A stretch of 64,000 nt of DNA. Source: Pyrrhosoma nymphula. Lineage: Eukaryota; Arthropoda; Insecta; Odonata; Coenagrionidae. The position numbers were made by a program, and so were the translations under genes. This document shows positions 56,246-64,000 of this stretch, in pieces (the first letter of the stretch is position 1; every line of letters begins with the position of its first letter). The notes under the pieces were generated by a model. That model saw nothing but the letters and a program-made list of their open reading frames with translations. It made no database searches and was not told the origin of the DNA. The stretch spans positions 92,625,848-92,689,847 of the forward strand of contig OY754334.1 of NCBI GenBank assembly GCA_963573305.1. The letters run 5' to 3'.

Positions 56246-57216
56246 GGGTCATTCCATGTGAAATCACGGACTAGTTGCCCTGACTAACTCCGATTTGCAC
56301 GAAATATTTTGTGTTTTCCTTATTAGGCCCTTAATTTGTACAAATCTGGTAATAATCGTTTAAAAATCAAAATAAAAGCATCGCATTAAGCTCCGGGTCA
56401 ACGTGCGACCTCCCGTGCTGGTTCACCCACACCAGCCGCAAGATTTAGGCGGTAGCACCGCCGTTATATGCACCCGACTGTGAAGCAACTGATTTAAGCA
56501 ATGCTCATGATGTAAAGTGACCTTTTTTGAAGTAGCACTTCAACCTTACCTTAAAAGTATATCATAGTGCATTTCTCACTCCATTGGCAAGTAGCGAAAA
56601 GCCTGTTATTCAACCAGATGGGCGTGGACACGGTGAAGTGCATGCCATAAACAAAAATCTTTTCTCCCTAATATTAAATATTGCAATGACGAAACTTTGC
56701 TGCCTCTTTATCTATACAAAGAAATACAAGACTAATGAAAATTTAATTTTAAATTTTCAAATATTTTTTTTAATTTCAAAAAAATTAAAATTTTCAAATT
56801 TGACTCTTGAATAAAACACAATTATGGTACGGAGGCTTCCGCGGTGATTAATTGGAAAAGTATTTTTCGGGTTAAGGCCGCGTTGGTCCAAATTTGTCCG
56901 CCCAAATGGACCAACGCGGCCTTAACCCGAAAAATACTTTTCCAAAACACAATTATGTTTTTTGTCCAAAATGATTCTTAGCGGAACTTTCTAGCTTTCT
57001 TAGATCTGACTAAAATGGGAAAATTGTGTGACTTGTTTTTTACAAATACCGGATTTTTCATACCCCCTTATATCCGCAAAAACTCAACACTTTTCATAAA
57101 AATTGTATATACAAACTAAGGGCCTTAAAAGGAAAACACACAACAAATGTCGTGCAAATCTGAGATAGTAAGGGCAGTTTTTGCATTTTTGTCGGTGCTT
57201 TGGCATGGAATGACCC
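56246..57216. mobile_element. 971-bp DNA transposon-like element, ~100-bp TIRs, ATGA duplication
   Basis: Left end GGGTCATTCCATGTGAAATC and right end (inverted) GGGTCATTCCATGCCAAAGC match, and the inverted similarity continues about 100 bp inwards (gatttgcacgaaatattt / gatttgcacgacatttgt, tgtgttttccttattaggcc / tgtgttttccttttaaggcc). ATGA flanks both ends (56242-56245, 57217-57220). No transposase frame remains, so it is non-autonomous. It is interrupted by a foldback element at 56827-56943. Confidence 0.85.
56813..56957 (+). mobile_element. Foldback element nested in the 971-bp transposon
   Basis: AAAACACAATTATG at 56813-56826 and 56944-56957 is a 14-bp target duplication. The 117-bp insert starts gtacggaggcttccgcggtg, attaat. 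It then has perfect 38-bp inverted arms: 56853-56890 (tggaaaagtatttttcgggt, taaggccgcgttggtcca) against 56907-56944. The loop is 16 nt. Perfect arms indicate a recent insertion. Confidence 0.92.
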
Positions 57217-57286
57217 ATGAGTAATTTAATTAAGCTGTTGAAATAGTTTTTTATGCAACAAGAGGATAAACACATCACTTATTCTA

Positions 57287-57640
57287 CAAACGAGGGAGTT
57301 ATTGAGATGGTGGGTGAGGAGGTGAAACTTCTGGAGGAGGTTTGGAGGAGGCAGAGTAGGTAATAGGGGGCATCAGGGCGAAGGAAAAATTGGGAAGAAG
57401 AGGTAATGTGGGATGAAGGGTAGCTGAAGGCCATGATAGAGGGGAGGATTTTGCGTAATCGGGAAAAGGAGAATAGAGAGAATTGATTTTATGTACGGGG
57501 TGAAAAAGGGTAGGACCAATGCTGAGATGAATTAAAAAAATGTACCGGTAAACAGAGGTGTGCGCCATTAAAATACTGGAGGATTTTTACTCGCTTCCAA
57601 TTTAACCTACCTTAAATGTTAGTTAACCCTAATAATAACT
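57287..57640 (+). pseudogene. LINE family A fragment
   Basis: EVIEMVGEEVKLLEEVWRRQ, then stop; aggccatgatagaggggagg, ttttatgtacggggtgaaaa, atgctgagatgaatt; 3' end ctaccttaaatgttagttaa, ccctaataataa, in which the right half of the terminal hairpin is mutated. Confidence 0.8.
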
Positions 57641-57644
57641 ACTT

Positions 57645-58270
57645 ATCGTTGTACGTCATTCAAGAAGTTTAAGTGATGCTCATAAGCGAATATCAAAAAG
57701 TCCAGTTCAAGGTTCCCACTAGCTCGGAGCCCTGGGGCATTAGCCCGATTTTTTTGGCCTTAGAGGCGCCACTGTTTCAGGTAATCAAAACATTTTACGC
57801 TGTGTACAAGCACCAAGTTATGGAGTTACGAGATTGAGATTTTGGAAAAGGGAAGCGGGGGTGATATTTGGAGGGAGGGCGTTGATTCCTTTGTCCACCT
57901 GTTGGCGCCCATTGGAAGCAGATCCACGATATGCCACCAAATCCACCTGATAGTTCTCCTTCCCGCCGTCGCATTTCTTGGCGTTATCGTCTCTCTTTCG
58001 GGCTCCTCTGTGACTTTTCGCTGAACTTAGGTTTCCAAGCAATGGAGTTTCAAAATATAAGTGCGTTTGACTCCAGGGTTTGTTTCTCGTTTGTGTTTTA
58101 TTTCAATAATTTTTACTTATCGTCATCCATGGGCTGCTAAGCTACTCGTGTTGGCCAATCCGGCATGCCATTTGTCCAGTGGTGTTAAATGAGCTTGTAT
58201 GTTGGATTCGTAATCATCGCTCTAAAAACTGCTGCTTTTTAAGTGAATCTAGCTAGATAGTCTTTTGCCA
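57645..58270. other. No feature recognised
   Basis: ORFs of 60-74 codons on both strands near 57.8-58.1 kb without a signature. Confidence 0.4.
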
Positions 58271-58273
58271 TTC

Positions 58274-58435
58274 TTAGAATAGGTTTTCTGGACGGAATGG
58301 GTAGGACGTATGTTGATATGGAGAAAGAAATACTCGAGGTAGATTGGACCCTGCATGTTTAAACATCTGGAGGATTTTCTCTGACTTTCAATGAAACCTA
58401 CCTTTTACGGGTAATTACTTTGATGAATATAAGAT
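58274..58435 (+). pseudogene. LINE family A 3' fragment
   Basis: gaataggttttctggacgga, gtaggacgtatgttgatatg, gagaaagaaatactcgaggt, then the 3' UTR with cctaccttttacgggtaatt, actttgatgaa. Confidence 0.8.
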
Positions 58436-58538
58436 GAGTTCTCGAAAAGTGTGTTGCACCTCTGCTTCGAGAGTCCCTGGTTTCATATTCGAGCGAAGTA
58501 ACCCTTCACTCTCAGCTTAATCCAAGTATGCTGTGGGT

Positions 58539-58650
58539 AAAAGTGGGAATATTGCAGCTAACATAATGTCGTTTCTTTGCTTTCAGGTGAGCCTTATGAA
58601 TGGTGTTATGAAAATATATGGCGAGAAATTTCAAAAGGATCTTCCCCCAG
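58539..58650 (+). pseudogene. Exon-like block, upstream copy (probably degenerate)
   Basis: 112 bp nearly identical to 59690-59801. It contains intron-like ttctttgctttcag followed at 58587 by the exon-like sequence gtgagccttatgaatggtgt. In frame 1 it reads VSLMNGVMKIYGEKFQKDLP then PGLQ and a stop, and there is no donor where the downstream copy has one. In frame 3 it reads EPYEWCYENIWREISKGSSP and stays open to a TGA. The gene is not recognised. Confidence 0.45.
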
Positions 58651-59689
58651 GACTTCAATAATTATCTCGTTCACGGATTGAAGTGTGATTGTTGTTTACA
58701 AGACTAGATTGTTGTTGGGATATCAGACGCTGGGTGATGAACGCAGTTTTTCCTTCGATATTTAGCTGCTTATTAGTGAAATGTGGCAATTTGAAGGTTA
58801 TTCGCATTCAGGGAAGTCCATTTTAACTCTAAGGAGGCGCCGTAGCTATTTGCCATGTGATGGGCGCTAAAGCATTTTAGTGGTTTCAAAAAGTCGTCTG
58901 GTATTCCAACGAGAAATACGCTGCCATCTGAACTTGAAACATCCTCATTCAAGACGTTCAATTTACATGTAATAAAATCCTTTCTCAGCTACTTGAATCG
59001 ATGATCGTAATGTATTATCCACTATAATTAGTTGTAGTAGTGTTTTTTCAGCGTTAAGTTTAGTTTTAGTGTCCAGTAGAAACAAGCTGAATGCAGCAAG
59101 CACCCAATAGTGTTGCTTAGATATATATTAGAGGAAAAGTACTCCATTAGAATTAGGCAGTTGAGTAAGTGGTTATCAATATTTTTAAAAACTCTCTCGA
59201 ATGTCGAATTTTTGCATTATTTCTAGATTTAATAATGATGAATTCCAAAATCAACTCCCTCTCGTTCTTGTAAAAAAAATTGTAGTGAACCGCTTGTTTC
59301 TTATCATTCCGTTTGATGCCCTTCAACAATGAGTATTAGACGTATTGGAGCTACAAGAAGCATTCCCAGATCTCAATTTTGAAAAAAATATACCTATTAT
59401 GTATTATACCAATTATAGCTATATAATTATACCTATTATACCTATGATATATATTCCTTCTATCTAGAATTTGAATATGGCGGTCAAAATTGTGTGTTAC
59501 GTGACTTCCGAAATAGAGAAGAGATAGATAATACAGCATTTTGCTTGAGTTTGAAGGCACGTGTATCGGTACTTTTCAGCGCCAGAAAAGCGATACAACG
59601 TACCAACTCGCTGAAAACGGCAAACTTTCAAATATTTGGAAAATTGTTGTATTTAATTGGTGTGACACTAATCTGTTATCAATTTTCAG

Positions 59690-59824
59690 AAAAGTGGGAT
59701 TATTGCAGCTAACATAATGTTGTTTCTTTGCTTTCAGGTGAGCCAAATGAATGGTGTTATGAAAAGATATGGCGAGACATTTCAAAAGGATCTTCCCCCA
59801 GATTTTCATCCCATTTCTTCCTTT
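59690..59824 (+). CDS. Candidate host exon (87 nt), product unknown
   Basis: An acceptor-like ttctttgctttcag ends at 59737 and a strong donor-like gtgagt starts at 59825, enclosing 87 nt = 29 codons with no stop in frame 1: VSQMNGVMKRYGETFQKDLP then PDFHPISSF. Frame 3 is also open (EPNEWCYEKIWRDISKGSSP). The 112 bp covering the acceptor and most of the exon is duplicated 1151 bp upstream. I do not recognise the protein and found no partner exon, so this could also be a transposed fragment of a host gene or an unknown repeat. Confidence 0.4.
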
Positions 59825-59829
59825 GTGAG

Positions 59830-61615
59830 TAAATATACTTATCTCTAGCTGAAATTGTTGATTTGTGATCATGAGTAAGGGTCGAATCAGTTTCGTGATT
59901 TGTGCTATCGCTTGTCAACCCAAGGTGCAGTTTCAACATCCATTTTTGTGCATAATAATTAATTATTGGTCCCTAACTGTTAAATGCTGTTGCATCATTC
60001 AAACGTTTTTTTTCCCCGCATCACATTATTTTTTATGCTCGTAAAGTTTGCCTTTTGCTTGTGGGGAATTTTAAGGAAATTACTGGAAAATAAGTACGAG
60101 CCTTCATGACCTTAGGTCACTAAGCTATCGCGTATCATAATTTTAGCCTCCAACATTCAGCATTATGAGATAAGACGCTCACTTTTTCTGCTGATATTTG
60201 AAGTATTGGTATATGTGGAAGACTTGAAACCAGGATATGCCTTATGAAGGATTCTTTTCAGTAGATCTTGAGTTTTTAGAAGGTGAGAAAGTGTTGAGCT
60301 AAGAAATAAAATTGACGCTTACAGTTAAGATATGGTGGAAATTCATCTTGATAATCAAGGACTCTCAGTCGTAATTTTCTACATGGTTTATTTAATGACA
60401 TTGTACGCATTTTGACGTTTTCACGAAATCAGGTAGAGATACCATCTGCCCGAAGATGACTCTGAACTTCATTAGGTAGAGACTCCATCTAAGGACGGCG
60501 TGAAAAGTTCGAAGCTCGTGTTTTTTTAAATGAATTCCTTTCGAAAAATATGACTCAGTCTCCTAGATATCAGTATTGAACAAAGAATGTTTCCCCTTAG
60601 TTGTGAATTATTAGTCAGCCTCCCGGCAATGTGGGAATATTCGACCCCTCAGTAACTTCATCTAATTTCGCTCCCCTTTAATTTGAATTACGGTGAAAGT
60701 GGTTACCTAGAGTTTTTGCGCTACTCCTTATTCCCGCGATGGCGAGTGCAAAGGGTGCACATGAGCATTCGGGTGCTTACCGAAGAGTTTAGCGAATGAT
60801 TCTTTGGCGATCAAAGTACACATATTTTATTTTTATTTGTTCTGTGCCCGCAAGTTACTCGGACAAGGGAAAAAAGCATTGCCCGTGCCTCGAGGTGCCT
60901 GTGTGCGGTTCCTCTTTTTGTGCATTCGGAAATTGGACGTTGGTATTTCGAAGTCGATTATAAATTGTTTCACCCAACCCCCTCGCATTGGTTGGAGAAA
61001 TCGTTAAATTTCTCCGAAGCGGTCGCTTTAGAGTGGCCATTTTTCACCTGTCAATATTGACCTCGCAACGGACAACCTTAAGCGGTACTGATGACCGGGT
61101 TGAATTCGAAGCGCGCCGGGAAATGATGCCCTCTTCCCACGAGATCTTACAGAACACCTCCGAGAAGGTTAAAAGTCGGGTATTCCCCTCGCTGCGGTGC
61201 TATTTTCCAACTCCTCGTCGTTTGCGCATCGGTAACAGAAACATCCGTGCATCTAAAGAATCTCACCCGCCGACATCACAATTCCGTATCACGGCTTAAC
61301 GACAGACAATCGTTACCATGCGGTAGCAAAATGTCGGTTCTTAGCGACTAAGCACAATCTATACGAGTAAAAATGTGCTCAATTTGATTGATGTACTGGT
61401 GTAGATTGTGCACAATCTATACGAGTATCCTATCTACAAATCTGAAAATCTGTTTCACTGATATGATGACGCCGGTGCGACAAAACCTTAATAAATATTT
61501 GTGGAAATATACATTATTTTTTACTTCAGTGATAATGGACTTCACATAGTTAAGCCTGAAAACATCGAATCTATGAAAGGCTGTTTGTTTGAACGCTCGT
61601 GTCCCGTGCATACAA
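59830..61615. other. No gene recognised
   Basis: A short direct repeat gcacaatctatacgagta occurs at 61349-61366 and 61408-61425. A 103-codon ORF at 60988-61299 has no signature. Confidence 0.45.
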
Positions 61616-61619
61616 CCTT

Positions 61620-61955
61620 ATCTCCTCATTACCACTTCCCCGACATCCTTCCCTCCATCACGGCCTTCAGCACCCCTTCACCTATGCTACCTGTTCCAAC
61701 CGACTAATCGGCCTTCTCCTAATATCCTTGAGCATTTTCTCTGGCAATTTTGTCTTCATTATAGGATTTCTTGTCAAAATAATGAAATTCACACTGCAAT
61801 CTGATGACAAAGTAAGAGAAGCTACATGGGGAAATTTAAATGTATTTTTACTCTGCAAATGTATTTGTACTCACTTCCATTTTACCTTGACCGGTAAATA
61901 ACCTACTTACCTTAACCGGTAGCCGGTATCTCCTACCTTAACAGGTAGATAACCG
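61620..61955. pseudogene. Inverted LINE fragments with repeated 3' termini
   Basis: 61620-61760 is minus-strand family A text (cgacatccttccctccatca, cggccttcagcaccccttca). 61855-61955 is plus-strand 3' UTR with three consecutive terminal motifs: taccttgaccggtaaataac, ctaccttaaccggtagccg (taccttaaccggtag) and ctaccttaacaggtagataa. The 3' end has been reiterated at about 25-30 bp spacing. Confidence 0.7.
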
Positions 61956-61959
61956 TAAA

Positions 61960-62585
61960 AATAATTTCACATATCCAATCACTTACAGTAATCCTGTCTA
62001 TATGCCTGTCTTAAGCCTCAAATATACTGTTTCCCTTCTGACATTAGCTAACCCAAGCCATCAGCGCGGGGCAGTATGGACTGCGACGTGTCTGCCCAGT
62101 TTCTTGTCGCCATGACTGGTCTAAGTGTATCGCGGCTTCACCGTTTCCTCGTACAATCAGCAGGCGGATCCCTTGAGGCATGCAGCGTAGCCCTGTTGCT
62201 CGTCGCGGAGAAATGTGGATATCGCGGCGAAACTTACATGCGTATGGATGCTTTATCTCACGCCGTCGAGTCGATATTTTACTTCTTGATAACTGTTGAC
62301 GTTCCGTCGTGGAATTCTGGGCGCTGGTTGCCATATGGGGCGAGTGGAGATAAGATACTGGCCATGGGCGCACGAGGCAGACCTTTTTTCCTCGTAAACA
62401 CACGTTCACTCATCAAGTCTCTGTTTCTCACTCCCGCCGTGATTTTGTTGCACTCACTTTTTCTTTAGATATTATTATTTTATTCGCGCCAAGCTCACGG
62501 ATTCGGTATTCGGGAAATGTCGATGTGAACCTTTTGGAGTGAGTGTAGGAGTCTTGGGTTTTCAACTTCTTTTGGTGTAACATAG
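61960..62585. other. No gene recognised; open frames on both strands
   Basis: A 130-codon + strand ORF (62076-62468) and a 121-codon minus ORF (62044-62409) overlap almost completely. Neither shows a motif, so neither is called. Confidence 0.4.
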
Positions 62586-62589
62586 AAAT

Positions 62590-62697
62590 TGCCACATGAA
62601 AAAATCGGCCTGGATCGGGAATCGAACCACGCTTGTCGGGCCAATGCGCAGACCACTGCGCTACCCATGCTTCCTAATTCCCGTGAAAGTTTAGCAG
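62590..62697 (-). repeat. tRNA-derived SINE, minus strand
   Basis: Minus strand: aggaagcatgggtagcgcag, tggtctgcgcattggc (A box) and gtggttcgattcccgatcc (B box), then ggccgattttttcatgtggc, aatttcta. It shares head and body with the copy at 63413-63580. Confidence 0.8.
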
Positions 62698-62707
62698 GAA
62701 CTGGATG

Positions 62708-63281
62708 TTAAGGTAGTTTGAGCGAGATATAGTCATAGTGGAGCCCTAGTCATAATGGAGACCATATAAGAATTTTATTTTTTAATTTCAGAGTCTGGAA
62801 GAAGTGTGAAGTAATTATTGTAATATTGATGGTGCAAAAATATAGTTATGTAAGACAAAGGTTCTCAGTAATTAAATAAATATTACTACACAAGTCTCTT
62901 AGTTGACTCTTTTTTTCACGCCGTAAGGTGTAATCACCTTGACAATAGAAGGATTTTTATAACGATTCTGTAAAAATTACTGAGGTGAGTAATTGATTAA
63001 TTTTAATAAATAGTGGAGAAAACATACAAACTACACATCGTTAGTTTTTTGAGGAAATCTAGGTGTTATAAATTCCTAATTTTTCAATATTCTCCCTCTG
63101 GTGCGCACGCCGTAATCTATCCCATGTAAAACATCTAATATGTTTAGCCTAATTGCTCGAAAAGTAGTTCGGAAAGGGTTTAATGTTTTGATATCATTAA
63201 AAAGATGAAAGTTTTTTCTTTAAAATAATGTCAAATTCATCATATTCTAGGTAAATTGATTTATCGCTCATACTACATTAA
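62708..63281. mobile_element. 566-bp DNA-transposon-like element, copy 2, TTAA-flanked
   Basis: TTAA at 62708-62711 and 63278-63281 flanks 62712-63277. Termini ggtagtttgagcgaga and tcgctcatactaca are inverted. It is the reverse-orientation relative of 33276-33830. No transposase. TTAA target use is typical of piggyBac-type elements, but the rest of the terminus does not settle the superfamily. Confidence 0.8.
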
Positions 63282-63299
63282 TCAAGCCCTTGTGGTTGC

Positions 63300-63405
63300 A
63301 TCCTGTATCAGCACTTAAGCCGTGCTAGGCCACGAATGAAGATATTCATGCCAGCCGGAAATACGGCGATGAAATAACGCCGGGAATGGAACCACGGACT
63401 TTGCC
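63300..63405 (-). repeat. tRNA-derived SINE, minus strand, head to head with the next copy
   Basis: Minus strand: aagtccgtggttccattccc (B box region), ttatttcatcgccgtatttc, cggctggcatgaatatcttc, att. The body block is the same as in 63413-63580. Confidence 0.75.
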
Positions 63406-63412
63406 ACGGGAA

Positions 63413-63580
63413 TTAGGAAGCATGGGTTTCATGGTGGTCTGCGCATTGGCCTGGCAATCCATAGGTCCGTGGTTCGATACCCGGTCTTGGCCGATTTTTT
63501 CCTGTGGCAATTTCTACTTTATTTCATCGCCGTATTTGCGGCAGGCATGAATATCTTCATTGTTTTGGAGTGCTTTACTC
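63413..63580 (+). repeat. tRNA-derived SINE, plus strand
   Basis: aggaagcatgggtttcatgg, tggtctgcgcattggc and B box gtggttcgatacccggtc, body ggccgattttttcctgtggc, ttatttcatcgccgtatttg, cggcaggcatgaatatcttc. The 70-codon ORF across it is incidental. Confidence 0.8.
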
Positions 63581-63612
63581 AGTCAGTGGGAAATGTGCAA
63601 GACTTGCGTTCT

Positions 63613-63672
63613 ACATCTAAATATCTCCCTGCGTGCCGCCGCAGGGGCGTGTGGCAGGGGGTGTTAGGGAAC
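63613..63672 (+). repeat. Conserved hairpin motif, copy 3
   Basis: acatctaaatatctccctgc, gtgccgccgcaggggcgtgt, ggcagggggtgtta. ccctgc pairs with gcaggg; related to 44802 and 45251. Confidence 0.6.
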
Positions 63673-63772
63673 TTGTCATGAAAAAGGAACTTGAGAAGTA
63701 AAAGGAATAAAGTGGACTTTAAACTAACGGAGTGTCTCGCTTTTTTTATAGTCACCAATGGTGCGTGAAAAG

Positions 63773-63899
63773 AATAAATATTTGCAAAGAAGAGTTCCGC
63801 GGAGTGGCTTCGATGAAACAGGTCTTCCGGGTTCTCTTCCGCGTCTACAATGATGAACCCACGCGCAAGAGGAAAGACCTGTCTCAATGAATATTTGTA
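63773..63899 (+). mobile_element. Foldback element with 14-bp target-site duplication
   Basis: AATAAATATTTGCA (63773-63786) and AATGAATATTTGTA (63886-63899) differ at two positions. The 99-bp insert starts aagaagagttccgcggagtg, gcttcgatg. Its arms gaaacaggtcttccgggttc, tcttccgcgt and acgcgcaagaggaaagacct, gtctc pair. The head is the most diverged of the four members. Confidence 0.7.
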
Positions 63900-64000
63900 C
63901 TTATCAGTTCGACAGCGTATCCCTCAAATTTTGTCGCTTCTATCAGTTCTAGACATATAGTGCAGGTGTTTGTGGAATGTCGAGCCTGAAACAATGGGTA
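63900..64000. other. Window end, nothing recognised
   Basis: No feature in the last 100 bp. Confidence 0.5.

Noticed and set aside
62044..62468. Overlapping 130- and 121-codon ORFs as a gene
   Set aside because: Both strands are open over the same interval, there is no motif and no splice or repeat context to choose between them.

Overview
The window looks like repeat-rich, gene-poor nuclear DNA from an arthropod, most likely an insect with a large genome. It has moderate AT content, CpG is not obviously depleted, no prokaryotic gene organisation is present, and the repeats are arthropod-type non-LTR retrotransposons, tRNA-derived SINEs, a Penelope-like remnant and short DNA-transposon derivatives. 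I cannot name the species. No complete host gene is visible. The only host-like coding signal is a duplicated exon-like block at 58.5 and 59.7 kb (+ strand).

The dominant content is about thirty 5'-truncated copies of related non-LTR retrotransposons, called families A, B, C and D here. They share the C-terminal ORF2 region (YG-ETWSLR, FEMW-WRRMEK, TNEEVLDMVGEERKL, GRGRKRIGFMDGMKKGRTYAEMKKE) and a short 3' UTR ending in a CTACC...GGTAG hairpin followed by an (AATG)n or (AAT)n tail. The best copy is family B, minus strand, 21273-22731. It has an 11-bp target-site duplication and an open frame of 451 codons holding most of the reverse transcriptase domain (FADD) but no endonuclease. Several copies have nested insertions (13.9, 17.5, 29.2 kb), inversions (39.5, 30.3, 61.7 kb) or unusually long flanking direct repeats (4.1-4.9 kb; possibly 6.1-7.4 kb).

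The second layer is small foldback elements. Four of them (24.7, 32.2, 56.8, 63.8 kb) share a degenerate head resembling GGCTTCCGCGGTGA, fold into long hairpins and are flanked by 13-14 bp direct repeats, so they appear to be one mobile family. A recurrent motif, CTGANGA-N-stem-GAAA, resembles the core of a hammerhead ribozyme. It occurs at 11.2, 24.55 (minus), 24.8, 29.36 (minus), 53.58 and, weakly, 54.2 kb. One instance lies 75 bp downstream of a recognisable Penelope-like ORF C-terminus (53382-53504).

The third layer is DNA-transposon-like elements: a 971-bp element with about 100-bp terminal inverted repeats and a 4-bp ATGA duplication (56246-57216, itself hit by a foldback element); two copies of a 555-566 bp element with GGTAGTT-GAGCGA termini (33.3 and 62.7 kb, the latter flanked by TTAA); a 43.1-kb element with GTGGGTTTAC termini; and a 126-bp hairpin element at 48.0 kb. 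tRNA-derived SINE pieces lie at 14.5, 18.6, 45.5 and 62.6-63.6 kb. The rest is AT-rich sequence without recognisable coding content, a few GC-rich islands and short tandem repeats.
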